From positions 36,767,278 to 36,831,277 of the forward strand of contig OY744516.1 of assembly GCA_963556195.1 (NCBI GenBank): 64,000 bases of DNA. The letters run 5' to 3'. The stretch comes from Sepiola atlantica (lineage: Eukaryota; Mollusca; Cephalopoda; Sepiida; Sepiolidae). Both the position numbers and the translations under genes were made by a program. The stretch's first letter is position 1. Each line of letters starts with the position of its first letter. A model generated the notes under the pieces. It was not told where the DNA came from and did not search any database. It saw only the letters and a list, made by a program, of their open reading frames with translations. This document shows positions 44,745-56,040 of this stretch, piece by piece.

Positions 44745-45630
44745 GGTGTTTTGAAGATACGATTATAAATGTTTTTATGTAAGTGCATATTAACAGAGCT
44801 ATTTGTTTCTTTTGTTATTCATCGGGGTGGGATAATTCAATCTACTTATCTTGGCGACTACGTAATAGTCTTCCTTAGCTGGCCATATTTCTGTCCATAC
44901 AAGATTTTCATTCTTAAATGGCAGTCATTTTTACTCGGTGAATTTGGGTTTCACAACTAATTTTATTGTCCCCTCATGGTTGAATTGGCCTTTATTTTTT
45001 TTCCTTTGCTTCCCACTTCTTGGAATGGCCTTGTGCAGGCTGCTCACTCTCCCACTATTAATTTTCCCGTCATTTATCCTCCTCCTCTTATGATAGCTTC
45101 ACCATCGGCTTCTTGTCACTCCTTCTTTTGCTCTTCCTCCTCCCCTTCCCTAGTAAGTTTTCTTTTCTCTCTCTGAAGTTTTCTTTTTACTCTTAAATGC
45201 TTCATCGGTTAAATCCTATTTCAGTCAACCAAATCATTTCAAGTACTTAGCTTTATTTTCTTCCCCACCCCTCCCTCTCAAACTTGCACCTTCTTACATG
45301 TATGCATGTAACAATATTGTTATGTGTACTGCTAACTCAACTGCATTAGTTAAAATCTGATAACAGCAGCAAACACTGTATTTGCTCATTAGACAAACGG
45401 AAAGTGTTTCTCCTCTGAAAATTGATATTAGTCAAATGCCGCTGCCAATGCTTTTCACATAGAATCAAATCTTTGAAATCAGTAACAGATTCATCTGTAT
45501 CCATAGTAATCAACCCAATTGAATAGACAGACCTCCAATAACGGATTAAGCACCATTCCTCTGCTATGTATGAACAAGCACTGGTGACAGTCTGACAACA
45601 GGTCATTATTTTAATTTTTTATGCAAGTCG
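44745..45630. other. Unassigned spacer
   Basis: Contains an 86-codon minus-strand frame (45606-45346) without any recognised motif and a C/T-rich stretch at 45070-45175. The sequence 'taaatcctatttcagtcaac' near 45210 also occurs near 23912 and, inverted, near 54160, so part is Helitron-associated. Confidence 0.4.
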
Positions 45631-45634
45631 CTCC

Positions 45635-45790
45635 AGACAAGGCATGAAGCAACTTGATATAAGGAGCTAAAAAGAACGAAAGATAATTAAGTTGCATAAT
45701 AATAAAGAGGGAGAGGAAGGTAGAATAAATTAGAAACAAGGTAGTCTTTTAACTGATTGGGATAAATTCGGAGGCAAAATAATCAAATCT
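45635..45790 (-). repeat. Jockey-type LINE 3' UTR fragment
   Basis: 'cgctccagacaaggcatgaa' and 'gagctaaaaagaacgaaaga' match 290-345 and 12740-12790. It directly precedes the satellite array. Confidence 0.65.
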
Positions 45791-45825
45791 AAAGCCGAAA
45801 CATTAGCATGGCAGTGACAGACAGT

Positions 45826-47270
45826 CATCCATGCCGAAAATACCTCAACACATCTCTGCGCAATATGACACTTGAGAATACCCCGACATTTAGCAGGTGC
45901 TGAACACGGTCATCCATGCCTGAAATACCTCAACACATCTATGCGCAACATTACACTTGAGAATACCCCGACATTGAGCGAGTGCTGAACACGGTCATCC
46001 ATGCCGATAATACCTCAACACATCTATGCGCAACATGACATTTGAGAATACCCCGACATTTAGCGAGTGCTGAACATGGTCATCCATGCTGAAAATACCT
46101 CAACACATCTATGCGCAACATGACATTTGAGAATACCCCGACATTTAGCGAGTGCTGAACATGGTCATCCATGCTGAAAATACCTCAACACATCTATGCG
46201 CAACATGACACTTGAGAATACCCCGATATTGAGCGAATGCTGAACACGGTCATCCATGCCAAAAATACCTCAACACATCTATGCACAACATGACACTTGA
46301 GAATACCCCGACATTGAGCGAATGCTGAACATGGTCATCCATGCTGAAAATACCTCAAAACATCTATGCGCAATATGACACTTGAGAATACCCCGACATT
46401 TAGCAGGTGCTGAACACGGTCATCCATGCCGAAAATACCTCAACACATCTATGCGCAACATGACATTTGAGAATACCCCGACATTGAGCGAATGCTAAAC
46501 ACGGTCATCCATGCTGAAAATACCTGAACACATCTATGCGCAACATGACACTTGAGAATACCCCGACATTGAGCGAGTGCTGAACATGGTCATCCATGCT
46601 GAAAATACCATAACACATCTATGCGCAACATGACACTTGAGAATACCCCGACATTTAGCGAGTGCTGAACATGGTCATCCATGCCAAAAATACCTCAACA
46701 CATCTATGCGCAACATGACACTTGAGAATACCCCGACATTGAGTGAATGCTGAACACGGTCATCCATGCCAAAAATACCTCAACACATCTATGCGCAACA
46801 TGACACTTGAGAATACCCCGACATTTAGCGAGTGCTGAACATGGTCATCCATGCTGAAAATACCTCAACTCATCTATGCGCAACATGACACTTGAGAATA
46901 CCCCGACATTGAGCGAATGCTGAACACGGTCATCCATGCCAAAAATACCTCAACACATCTATGCGCAACATGACACTTGAGAATACCCCGACATTGAGCG
47001 AATGCTGAACATGGTCATCCATGCTGAAAATACCTCAAAACATCTATGCGCAATATGACACTTGAGAATACCCCGACATTTAGCGAGTGCTGAACACGGT
47101 CATCCATGCCGAAAATACCTCAACACATCTATGCGCAACATGACATTTGAGAATACCCCGACATTGAGCGAATGCTGAACACGGTCATCCATGCCGAAAA
47201 TACCTCAACACATCTATTCGCAACATGACACTTGAGAATACCCCGACATTTAGCGAGTGCTGAATACGGT
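45826..47270 (+). repeat. 85-bp satellite, 17 units
   Basis: Units begin CATCCATGCC and end with 'gctgaacacggt'. Starts are exactly 85 bases apart from 45826 to 47271, so 17 full units with no length change, plus ten bases of an 18th. Units differ by a few substitutions (for example 'ccgaaaa', 'ctgaaaa', 'ccaaaaa'; 'tttagcgag' or 'ttgagcgaa'). Every unit carries 'gagaataccccga'. No frame stays open across units. Confidence 0.98.
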
Positions 47271-47280
47271 CATCCATGCT

Positions 47281-48010
47281 TTTAATTTCTGTCTCCCCTC
47301 ATGCACTAATTTTGTATCTGGTGATAAGATAAGAAAATAGATTTGATCCTTTTCTAATTTTGTATGGATGAGATAGACGAGGGTTTTTTGTTTTTGGTAG
47401 ATCATGATTAACAAGTAAAAATGAAAAGAAAGTAAGCGAAAAGACGAAGGCTAAAAGGTGATTAATGAATAAATGCAAAAGTTGACAAGTAATTATAACA
47501 AGGAAGTGAGTGAAAGGAAAAAGGTAAAACATGATTAATGAAACCACATATTTATATATTTACAACGTTAAAAGGCATGATATTCATTTGCGTCAATGAA
47601 TTCTTCATTTGTGCCTGTGAGTTCAGACAGTTAAATTGTTTTCCTTTGTTTATAGTGTTGAAAAGGAATGTGAGTATGTTTTGAGCATATGTGGCATTTA
47701 TGTGAGAATGATAGGAGTTTTCATTCTTCCTTCCCTCGCTTACTTTCTGAGTGAAATTTATGGATGACTCGGCTTCATAGCTTTGTTAAATTCTTTTTAT
47801 TTAGAAACGACTGGCTCAACAAAACGAATTTGCTTTTGGTAGGTAAAAAGATGTTAGTCAACAGACATAATTGTAGACACATCATATTTTTATAATTTCG
47901 AGTTTTTTTTCTGTTCGGAGCCTGTGTTTGTACAAACGGATGTGTTAGTTATTGTTATAATAATGAAGAGTAAAAAAAGAAGGTAAAAAGATGAATCATA
48001 TTTATATATT
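47281..48010. other. Unassigned A+T-rich spacer
   Basis: Between the satellite and the Merlin element. The phrase 'acatatttatatatttacaa' occurs near 47547 and again as 'catatttatatatttacaa' near 47998, otherwise nothing recognised. Confidence 0.45.
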
Positions 48011-48020
48011 TACAAGGAAT

Positions 48021-48920
48021 GAATTGTCGGTACTACTCCAGGATTTGCGCCTAATTTCCGACAGCTCACGAAAATGTCCAAGACCTGCCAGGTCGAAAAC
48101 GAGGCTGTAAACAAAACTGGACCAAAAAAAAAAATGTCTGTCGTGCAACCCTAACCGGCGACTCGGAGGCCCAGGGCATTACGGTGGAAATAGACGAGTC
48201 TCTATTCAACCGCCGGAAAAAAAACAAAAAACAATGCTGGCCGTGTTTTCTTCAGCCATTCTGGGTCTTCAGGGGGGGGGGGGGATACGACCCCGCAGAG
48301 AAGGAGGGGTTTCCTGGTGACAGTGCCTAACAGGAATGCCGAAACCCTCCTAATAATGAAGCCAGTACCTGGGACGACGGTAGTATCCGATTGCTGGTGG
48401 GCGTATAACAGTCTTTTGCTCAGCCTAACAAAACAAGCGGCAGCAAAAGTAGCAGTAAACCCTGAACATCTACGAGAAAATATACGTAATTCCCCTCCCC
48501 CCAAAAAAAAATATATATATAAAAAAGAACTTGCCTAATTGTAAAATTGACTTCTTTCCTTTACGTAACACAAAACACATAAAAAAAAAACATGAAAATG
48601 TTTCATTTTGCCCACGAAACAATTTTTTAAAAAGTTTATAGTTCTTCAGCTATGGGTTTGTTCATTTTTCATTTTTTATTTTTTTTTTAAATATATGCAT
48701 TTTTTTTTTCTTTCCGTATATTCATTGTCTTATATTGTCGTCTGCCAACCTTCTATTTTTTTTTGCACGATTTTTCGGTTTTGTTTATACAACTTCGTTT
48801 TCGTCTTGACAGCCTCGTTTTCGACTCGGCAGGTCTCGGACGCTTCCGCGACCTGTCGGATCAATGCAGCCGAGCAGTCACGGAAATTAGGCGCAAACCC
48901 TGGAGTAGTACCGAATTGTC
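48021..48920 (+). mobile_element. Merlin DNA transposon with perfect 8-bp TSD
   Basis: GAATTGTC at 48021-48028 and 48913-48920 flanks an 884-bp element (48029-48912). Its ends start GGTACTACTCCAGG and run as inverted repeats for ~90-110 bp, including 'tttgcgcctaatttccg' and 'gtcgaaaacgaggctgt'. The 8-bp TSD, GG-starting ends and the ISXO2/IS1595-like transposase inside (next entry) identify the Merlin superfamily. Ends and target duplication are intact, the coding part is not. Confidence 0.9.
48160..48445 (+). pseudogene. Merlin transposase remnant (ISXO2-like domain)
   Basis: One frame from ~48163 reads 'GITVEIDESLFNRRKKNK', then 'PFWVF'. After a G-run at 48271-48284 the frame shifts and reads 'GFLVTVPNRNAETLLIMKPV' then 'PGTTVVSDCWWAYNSL'. 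EIDES contributes the first catalytic Asp (48193-48195) and SDCW the second (48389-48391) of the DDE-type domain. The third catalytic region, usually around an 'NHS..FVDP..GAHT' motif, is absent. At roughly 95 codons it is far shorter than a complete Merlin transposase. The G-run is the likely frameshift site. Confidence 0.85.
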
Positions 48921-49151
48921 CATTTGTGAGTTGAAAAAGTTGAAAACGAATGAGTCCATCTAAGTGTGTGTGTGTGTGTATAAATGGCCGCTAACCCTAA
49001 CCTGTAAGGGCACCATTTATGGGTTAAATGGAAACTAAGAGACTTAAAAAGTCCGACTCCAACTCCTAAAGCAATGAATTTGCTCTGATTCTTTGACTCT
49101 ACAGCCATTCTTATGTCACATCTGACCTGCATGAAGGTAGGGTGGGAGTTA

Positions 49152-49259
49152 AATACCATCAACAAAGGAGAGGGGTTGAATACCATCAACAAAGGAGAGG
49201 GGTTGAATACCATCAACAAAGGAGAGGGGTTGAATACCATCAACAAAGGAGAGGGGTTG
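49152..49259 (+). repeat. 27-bp minisatellite, 4 units
   Basis: Four identical copies of AATACCATCAACAAAGGAGA plus GGGGTTG, starting at 49152, 49179, 49206 and 49233. Since 27 is a multiple of three, the minus strand keeps an open nine-residue repeat (LMVFNPSPL), but nothing else supports a protein. Confidence 0.95.
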
Positions 49260-49344
49260 AATAAAATATCTACAAAACTGGTCTAATAATGCCCCAGTTC
49301 TTCTAGCAAATTATCATGACAATAATTTGATGTCCCTATTCACT

Positions 49345-49580
49345 TGGTTAGAGGGAGTTGACAGTGACTAAAAGGTTAACGAAACGAACTGACACCCTGA
49401 GCAGGCCAAGTTCAAATCCAGTTCCTTCCACAGAAGCACTTTCACTTAGGATGTTGGCAACTTTCACTTGGTCCCTCCTGTAAGTATCCGATGTATTTCT
49501 AAAAAGAATTCTAACTAGAAATATATCAGGGAAACCAATGCCAACAATAGAATCATCTGATTCATACGAAATGAATGACT
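49345..49580 (+). repeat. tRNA-derived SINE (family 1)
   Basis: Head with A-box-like 'taaaaggttaacgaaa', B-box-like 'agttcaaatcc' (49409-49419), body 'aggatgttggcaac', 'ttggtccctcctgtaagta', tail 'gggaaaccaatgccaacaa'. It ends against a (TATC)n tract at 49581-49608, a plausible SINE tail. Confidence 0.8.
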
Positions 49581-49608
49581 TATCTATCTATCTATCTATC
49601 TATCTATC
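49581..49608 (+). repeat. (TATC)n microsatellite
   Basis: Seven units at the 3' end of the SINE. Confidence 0.95.
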
Positions 49609-50062
49609 CTATCGACTGCCCCCCTCTCTCTCCCTCTCTCAGAATTGGTTCAAAGCAAGAAAAAATCATTATTGAAATTAAGTAAATCCGTTTTTGAAAC
49701 AGCAACCGGTAAAAAAATTTTTTCTTTTTCTGCCCCCCTCCCCTTGCATTAATTTGGTACCTGGTGACCCAAATGAAATGAATATTACATTTCTTTTTCT
49801 ACCATAACCAACTTGGGGTTGCATTGAATCAGATAATGTAAAGTTTGTAAATGTATCTTGTGTAGTGTCTGACTCTTTATTTTAAAGTCTTCCAATATTC
49901 AGACTGCCTGTTGATTTTTTTGGAGTTTAAAAATTCCGACTCTAACTCCTAGGATTCTTACGAGTCCGACTCTGACCATAACCTCCGATTCCACAACCCT
50001 GGGAGTAAATACTCAAACCGTTGCTGAATTCCCGTTTTTCTTCAAAATGAGTCTATCGTTAT

Positions 50063-50862
50063 TCCATGAAAAATGCCAGTATACTGAAATCATATGCCCT
50101 TAATAGGGTTAAGATGAAAATTCATATACACTAAATGTACAAAAGCAAGGAAATTCCCAAATTTTTTACACTTTTATTGTAATTAATTACGGGTATGACT
50201 ACATATCAACCAAACCATTTCATTATCACATCACTACAGTATAAATATCTATGCATGAGTAGATGAAGTGTGTGAGGTGCACTGAAGAAAAATTCCTACC
50301 AGTAAAATACATAGCCCTGTTGTGCTTGCATACCCTTAATGACAATAAAAGTGTAAAAATTGGGGAATTTCCTTGCTTTTGTACATTTAGTGTATATGAA
50401 TTTTCATCTTATCCTATTAAGGGCATATGATTTCAGTATACTGGCATTTATCATGGAATGTCACTACTTTTGTAAAGAATATGCCTCAATACAATGGTCA
50501 TTTTTAAGGTTTTTTTTTGAATTTTCTGGAAAACTAAGATATATGGTAAACTGAAATTAAAATGCCATCAACTAGACCCTAGAACCTCTCTCTCTGCCAA
50601 AAATCAGCTGAATCCATCAAATAGTTGATGAGATACAGGGTGGCACATACGTACGTACACACAGATAACATGATTGAACTTTCTGGATCTCTGGGTTGCC
50701 TTGACTAATGATGCTGAAATTCGACACACTTATAGAACCTATCAAATAAAAATTTTGTGCTAAGTTTTAACTAATTTGGTTTATTGGTTTTTGAGTTATG
50801 ATTGATCAAAGAAATGAGATTTCCAGCATAGGCCGTTTTTGAAGTCTATTAAGAGATAGAAA
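50063..50862. mobile_element. Foldback module copy 2: 395-bp core plus inverted flank
   Basis: The core 50063-50457 is the same length as, and collinear with, 39098-39492, including the asymmetric centre ('gaaaaattcctaccagtaaa'). The right flank 50458-50862 is the reverse complement of 38681-39097. The flank therefore sits on opposite sides in the two copies while the core centre keeps its orientation. Confidence 0.85.
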
Positions 50863-51055
50863 AATCAAAACAAATGTTCCTTCTTTCTATTGTGAGTAAA
50901 ACAAAACTACATTTTTCAGCGTGACGGTATTTCCTTTCTTTTGTTTTTCTCTTTCACACGCCGGAACAAAAAAAGGGAAGAAGAATGATTAGTAGCAACG
51001 GATGGAGAAGAGAAAGAAACGTGTGAACACATTTTTTATACTTTCACTTTCCATA

Positions 51056-51060
<5 letters not shown>

Positions 51061-51088
<28 letters not shown>

Positions 51089-51089
51089 A
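51061..51089 (+). repeat. (CAA)n microsatellite
   Basis: Nine CAA units. The glutamine run in one frame is low-complexity only. Confidence 0.95.
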
Positions 51090-51484
51090 CGTGGCGCAAA
51101 AAGAAAGCTTTTTTTTTAATTATTTTATTCACGCGATTTCGAACTACGTTTTCTACGCCGAAGATACATAGTGTTACTCTTAACTTATTTAAATACCACC
51201 GTTGTTAAACAACGTGCCCAAAAGGCGGTAGTGCAAAAGTTTCCAGTGATTTATTTATTTCCAGAAAATTCAATGTCGAAATTTAAGTTTACTTTTAATT
51301 TGTGTTTTAGTCACCCCATTGTTTGAATGGAAAAGAGTGAAGAAACTAAACGAAAAAAAAAAAGCGCTATTTTTATTTTATTTTCACGGATTCCCCCCAT
51401 ATTTCAATATCAGATTCTATTTTTAGGCGATCACGTGCGAACACCCTAAAAATTTGGTGAAAAGAAAAACAAAACAAAACAATT

Positions 51485-51795
51485 ATTTTAGAATGTAGAG
51501 TGGGGGATCAGATGCCTATATAAATTTAACATAAAATGATCCCTTGTATTCGGGCCATTTTATTTTTTATGGCAGTTAATAAAAATAATGCTATGGGAGA
51601 TAAATTTTCTGCGTTTTTTTTTGGGGGGGGGGCTACTATCTTAGGCGATTACGTGTTGTTTTATGACATTACCAGTCAAAGTTAGTGGTAAAACAAATTA
51701 GTTAGCCGACCTAAAAAGTTAGAATGGCCCGGAAATGGGGGATCATTTTACGTTAAATTTATATACGAATCTGATCCCTCATTCTAAAAATCTCA
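51485..51795. repeat. Inverted-repeat element, ~310 bp
   Basis: 51488-51562 ('gggggatcagatgcc', 'taaatttaacataaaatgat', 'cgggccattttat') is repeated in reverse at 51722-51795. Centre ~160 bp. MITE-like; family unknown. Confidence 0.65.
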
Positions 51796-53090
51796 CGGGG
51801 GGGGGGATTTAGCTGATGGTGTTAATCTACTAATTTACCAAACAAACAATCAACTTAAAGAATTAGTAATTAAACGTAAAGAATTGTTTAAAAAAAAAAA
51901 AAAAAAGATTTTGTATTTTATTGAAACCAGGGAAGTATTCATTATTCAAGTAAAATAAAAATTATTATTATTTTAAACTTTTTAATTTCATTAAATAAAA
52001 TATATTTATTTTTATTAAACGATTGAAACAAAAAAAAAAATATTTGATATTTTTTTCTTCTCATACTTCTATATTTGAAATACGCCAGTCACTTGAAAAC
52101 AAAACAAAAAAACTAAACTATCAATCGACTAGAAATAAACCATTTTTTTCTTTTATTCTTTCGGCATTAATTAGACCATTTCAATTTCCACAATTGTTTT
52201 TAAATGTTATTACTAAATGTTAGACCTATTATTACTGCCCTAAAAATACGGTAAAACAATATATTATAAAACATTAATATACCTAAAAATTATACACAAT
52301 ATAAAAATAATTATCAAATCTAAAATATATTTTAAAATGAAATTAGTTTATTAGAAAATAATTTGTTAATAATTAAATTAAAAATTAAAATCTTATTTAT
52401 AAGAAAACAGAAAATTAAATATTAATATTTTTTATTGTAAAAGAACACAAAAAAAAAACCGAAATATTCTTTTCGCCTTAAACTTAATAAAAATTATTTA
52501 AAAAAAACAGATTTAGTATTTTATTAAAACTAATGAAATATTTTTTATTCACTTAAAATCATTTAACTTTTTATTTAAAATCTTTTAACTTTGTATGAGA
52601 AAAGTGCAGGTTTGTGTCATTTAAAAAAAAAAAAAATAAAATAAAAATCCGTCTAAACAAAAGCGACAGATAATATTTGAAAATCCAAGTTTTATTAATA
52701 TTCATCGGCTTTAAAAAGATTTAGTATTTTATTAAAACTAGTGAAGTATTTTTTATTCGCGTAAAATTATATAAATTTTTATTTTGAACTTTTCAAATTC
52801 GTAACATTACATTTATATCTGATAAATGCGAAAAGCGCACTTTTTGTACTTTGCGTTATTTTTTTTAAAACAAACTCCGTCTTAACATCGATTATACTTG
52901 AAAAGCCACGTATTATTAATATTTATAGGATTTTTGTTGTTGTTTTTAAATCATAATCCGCAACAAAGAAGCTGATGTCAGAATAATCCATTGCTGGGTC
53001 GGCCTTCTTCATCCGTAAACTCTTACGTAAAAATTCACCGTACACACGCACTTGCCATCGGTTTCGGATCATCGTTTTAATTGTCATTCT
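51796..53090. other. Very A+T-rich spacer
   Basis: Long A and T runs. The sequence 'gatttagtattttattaaaactag' type phrase recurs near 51908, 52510 and 52720, suggesting old internal duplication. No gene. Confidence 0.5.
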
Positions 53091-53094
53091 GACT

Positions 53095-53643
53095 TTAGCT
53101 ATTTCTGTATGAATAATACTATCAGACAAGATCGCGTGTGTCTGCGTGTATTTTTCGCCTGTGCGTAACTTTGATAAATCGTATTAGATTATTTTTTAAA
53201 TTCTTTTATTGAAATCAAAAATAATATATGGGAAGACAAAACGAATTTTAAAAAAATCCTATCTTAAAACAATTGTAAACATAACTATCGTCTTCGCACG
53301 AATCATTGAACGCGTGTTTGTCATTCGTTTCGGCTGCATTTCGGCTACTTAAAAAAAAAACGGTTCATCATCTCTGTAATAAGAAAACTATCCGATAAGA
53401 TCGTGCGTGTGTGTGTTTATCGTCTATACGTAACTTTGATAAATACACGTGGATTTTTAAAATAATTTTTTTACTATTACTCAAATACAGTATTTATGTA
53501 ATTCCAAAATAATATCATGGGAAAACTAAAACGGATTAAAAAAAAATCCTATTTAAAAAAATAAATTGTACTAAACATGATTATATTTTGAATTAGTTTT
53601 CTCTAAGCCCTCCACCCGGACAATGTTGGATAGCTACAGCTCG
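53095..53643 (+). mobile_element. Helitron pair: truncated copy, then complete copy
   Basis: A first copy (~53100-53290) has 'gacaagatcgcgtgtgtc' and 'cgtaactttgataaat' but no 3' end. The second starts TCTCTGTAATAAG at 53371 after A, contains 'aagatcgtgcgtgtgtg' and 'cgtaactttgataaatac', and ends 'cacccggacaatgttgga', 'tagctacag', CTCG (53640-53643), T. The 3' hairpin and CTAG are mutated relative to 23776-23805. Confidence 0.65.
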
Positions 53644-53729
53644 TTTTCAAATCGTATATGTTACACTTAGTCTATTCTGTCCTCGGTCAGTGAAGGAGAA
53701 GTACTTCTAGACCGAGGCAATTTAAAAAA

Positions 53730-53840
53730 TTTTTGTTTCAATCCAGAGTGCCCCTTTTTGGGAGCTGGATTTTACCCACATTAAAAACCGACCTTGTGGC
53801 GAACTTTGTCCTTGTGGGGAGGCAAGTAAATATGAACTAA
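53730..53840 (+). repeat. Short dispersed repeat, copy related to 30440-30550
   Basis: 'taaaaaccgaccttgtg', 'ggaggcaagtaaatatga' match the complement of the 30.45-kb segment. Origin unknown. Confidence 0.5.
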
Positions 53841-54095
53841 TACACATTTTATGAATGTCGTTTGAGCACTGATTTTTTTATTTTCCGAAATGAGACCGGA
53901 ATAATAAAAAAGTAAAATCAAAAATATTTTTGCAGGAATCGGATGATCGAACGATGCTGATTTCTTCAAGTGATTGATTAATGATTACAAAAATCGATAA
54001 ATATAAATCTGGTACGAAACTGGGACACGCACGTACATTATTCATGAGAAATTAAAAAAACAAAATCCCATTGTAACATGTTTCTTTGTATCAAA

Positions 54096-54200
54096 CTAGC
54101 CATCCATACCCGGTGTTGTCGTGGATTTTTTTATTTACATTAATAATTTAAGTGACTGAAATAAGATTTCTTCACCTGCTAAAAAAAAAAAAAAAATCTA
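54096..54200 (-). mobile_element. Helitron 3' end
   Basis: Minus sense: 'acgacaacaccgggtatggatgg' type end (decayed hairpin), CTAG (54099-54096), then T. The interior 'cttatttcagtcacttaa' resembles 23912 and 45210. Confidence 0.5.
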
Positions 54201-54302
54201 CATTTGGATTATGAATACAAATAAAAAAAAAGATTTCGTGTCCTTTTTTTTAAATTAAAAATTTAAAGACCATTTATTTTTATTATGAAGTAAAAATTAA
54301 AA

Positions 54303-54372
54303 ATTGGAATCGAACTCGGAATTGCACCATAACAGACTAGCGTCCTACCAAATCCGCCAAAACGCCAGTTTT
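54303..54372 (-). repeat. tRNA-like SINE head
   Basis: Minus sense: 'ggcgttttggcggatttggt', 'aggacgctagtctg', then B-box-like 'gagttcgattcc'. Spacing fits an A box/B box pair. No acceptor stem could be built cleanly and it lacks a functional-tRNA appearance, so a SINE head or tRNA pseudogene is more likely than a gene. Confidence 0.55.
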
Positions 54373-54579
54373 TTTTTTGTTTGTTTGTTTTTTGCGGGAG
54401 GGGGGGGGGTACCAAATTATTATTTATAAGATTTGTAAAGTTAAACTTAATTATTATATTTTTTATGAATACTAATTGCTCTTATAAAAATTATAAATGT
54501 TGTTTTAATCTTTTCTATTTATAAAATGATTTTCCAAAACTTTCAATATTTTAATTAAATGAGCATTTGCTAACAGTGA

Positions 54580-54840
54580 CTTTCTATTCGACAGTTTAAA
54601 GGCTTCCAAATTCATTTAAAATTTCGAAGGCTTACAAAGTAATTCACTCATTTTTTTTTTTCAACTAATAAAAGATAATGGTTGACTTCCTCACGAATAA
54701 ACAGAAATGCATTCTGGTGGATTTATTTTTGTAATTAAATAATTTTTTTAATAGTTTTTAAAATTTCGTTTTATTTTACGCTATTGCATTCTTGATTTCA
54801 ATAAATATTTGATTAATAGTAAGTAACAAAAAAATAATTA
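54580..54840 (-). repeat. Helitron-related interior, relative of 26080-26330
   Basis: 'ctttctattcgacagttta', 'ggcttacaaagtaattcac' and 'atggttgacttc' match 26088-26215. Two further fragments of the same sequence lie inside 54985-55030 and 55285-55330. Confidence 0.55.
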
Positions 54841-54843
54841 AAG

Positions 54844-55323
54844 GTGAATTTATCAAAGTTATGCAAACACGAGAAATACACACAATTTTATGATAAAAGA
54901 TTATTATTCTATTTAGGGCGTTTTGATCAGTTATTCAATGCGACAGATGCGCATTCAAAAATTCATGTTTTCGTTTGGTTTGGTGACCACAAATTTATAA
55001 TCGACAGCTTAAAGGTTTCAAAATCATTTGTTAATTCTGCACGGAAACGAACTAATCACTGTATCGGACATTTTTATCTTTTATTAAAATTTATTGTTCT
55101 CAAAGAACATGCACTAACGTTATATGAAAGCAGAAGGCTAGTTAGAATCAAATATCGATTCGTCAGAATCAAATTGCTTTTTAGGTCTAAAGCCGAAAAT
55201 TCAGGTGACTTCATTTTACATATCAGCTTGATATATTTTTTTAAAAAAATGAATTCTTTTTACTTCGCAGCTTGTTTTCAAAATTTGAAAATTATTTTGA
55301 AACCTTTAAACTGTCGATTTTAA
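54844..55323 (+). other. 159-codon open frame, probably chance
   Basis: The longest plus-strand frame in the window. The product is rich in F, K, L and I, with no recognised domain or signal peptide. Both ends contain pieces of the repeat at 54580 ('gacagcttaaaggtttcaaa' near 54999; its complement near 55297), so it lies inside transposon DNA. I do not consider it a gene without transcript evidence. Confidence 0.25.
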
Positions 55324-55959
55324 AGTAATTTCTGATTAGAATTATATTTTAAATGCAAAAGTTTTATGAAAGACAAATTTTCGTACACGCCCCTGTTGTA
55401 TTAAAGAATTGAATAATACTTGTACATAAGTTTCCTTTTTTGTTTAAATTTATAGGGTACTCAGAAAAATATCCGTTCCAGGATGGGGAAAAATGAATTC
55501 ACAAAACAGAACAGTTTTGCGCCACTTTTCTGTCCACTTACAAAGATTAAAATCAAAATATAATGATACTAAACCATGTGTCTAAAATCTTTATTCCAAT
55601 TTTGATCAAAGTCCATTACATGATTTTGATTCTAGGAAATGTCTAAAATTTAAGGCTTCAGGGGTCTTAAGAAATTGAAATTCGGGGAATCTTTCTTAGT
55701 TGGTGTCTAATGAGTAGGAATACAATTCAATGCAAATCTGATATATTTGAATATTCAAATGGGAGGTTGTGCCCATATTTTGCTCCCTAAAAACCTTTTA
55801 AAATACTTCAAAGAAACTGAAATTTGGGGAATATTCATTAATTCACGTCTAATAATTGGTAAAATTTCAGAAAAATTAAAGGTGAATTTTGACAAAGAGT
55901 TTCCACCTCATTTGCATAAAACTAAATTAAACTGAATATAGCTCACATTTGAATCCCTT

Positions 55960-56040
55960 ACACCGAGTAGCTGTGTTCCAAAATTCATAATGATCGGTTA
56001 ATTAGTTTAAGAGTGAATCCAGTCCATACAAATATATATA
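55960..56040 (-). repeat. 'gatcattatgaattttgga' repeat, inverted copy
   Basis: Complement of 10420-10500, including 'gtgttccaaaattcataatg' and 'agagtgaatcc'. Confidence 0.65.

Noticed and set aside
45346..45606. 86-codon minus-strand frame as an exon
   Set aside because: No recognised motif or splice context that could be supported by eye.
45826..47270. CRISPR-like array
   Set aside because: The whole 85-bp unit is conserved, with no unique spacers, and the context is eukaryotic; it is a satellite.
48887..49246. Repeat protein with LMVFNPSPL units
   Set aside because: A direct product of the 27-bp minisatellite being divisible by three; no flanking coding signal.
54303..54372. Functional tRNA gene
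   Set aside because: Boxes are present but no clean acceptor and anticodon stems; better explained as a SINE head or tRNA pseudogene.
54844..55323. 159-codon open frame as a host gene
   Set aside because: No domain, A+T-driven residue bias, and repeat pieces within it; kept only as a low-confidence entry.
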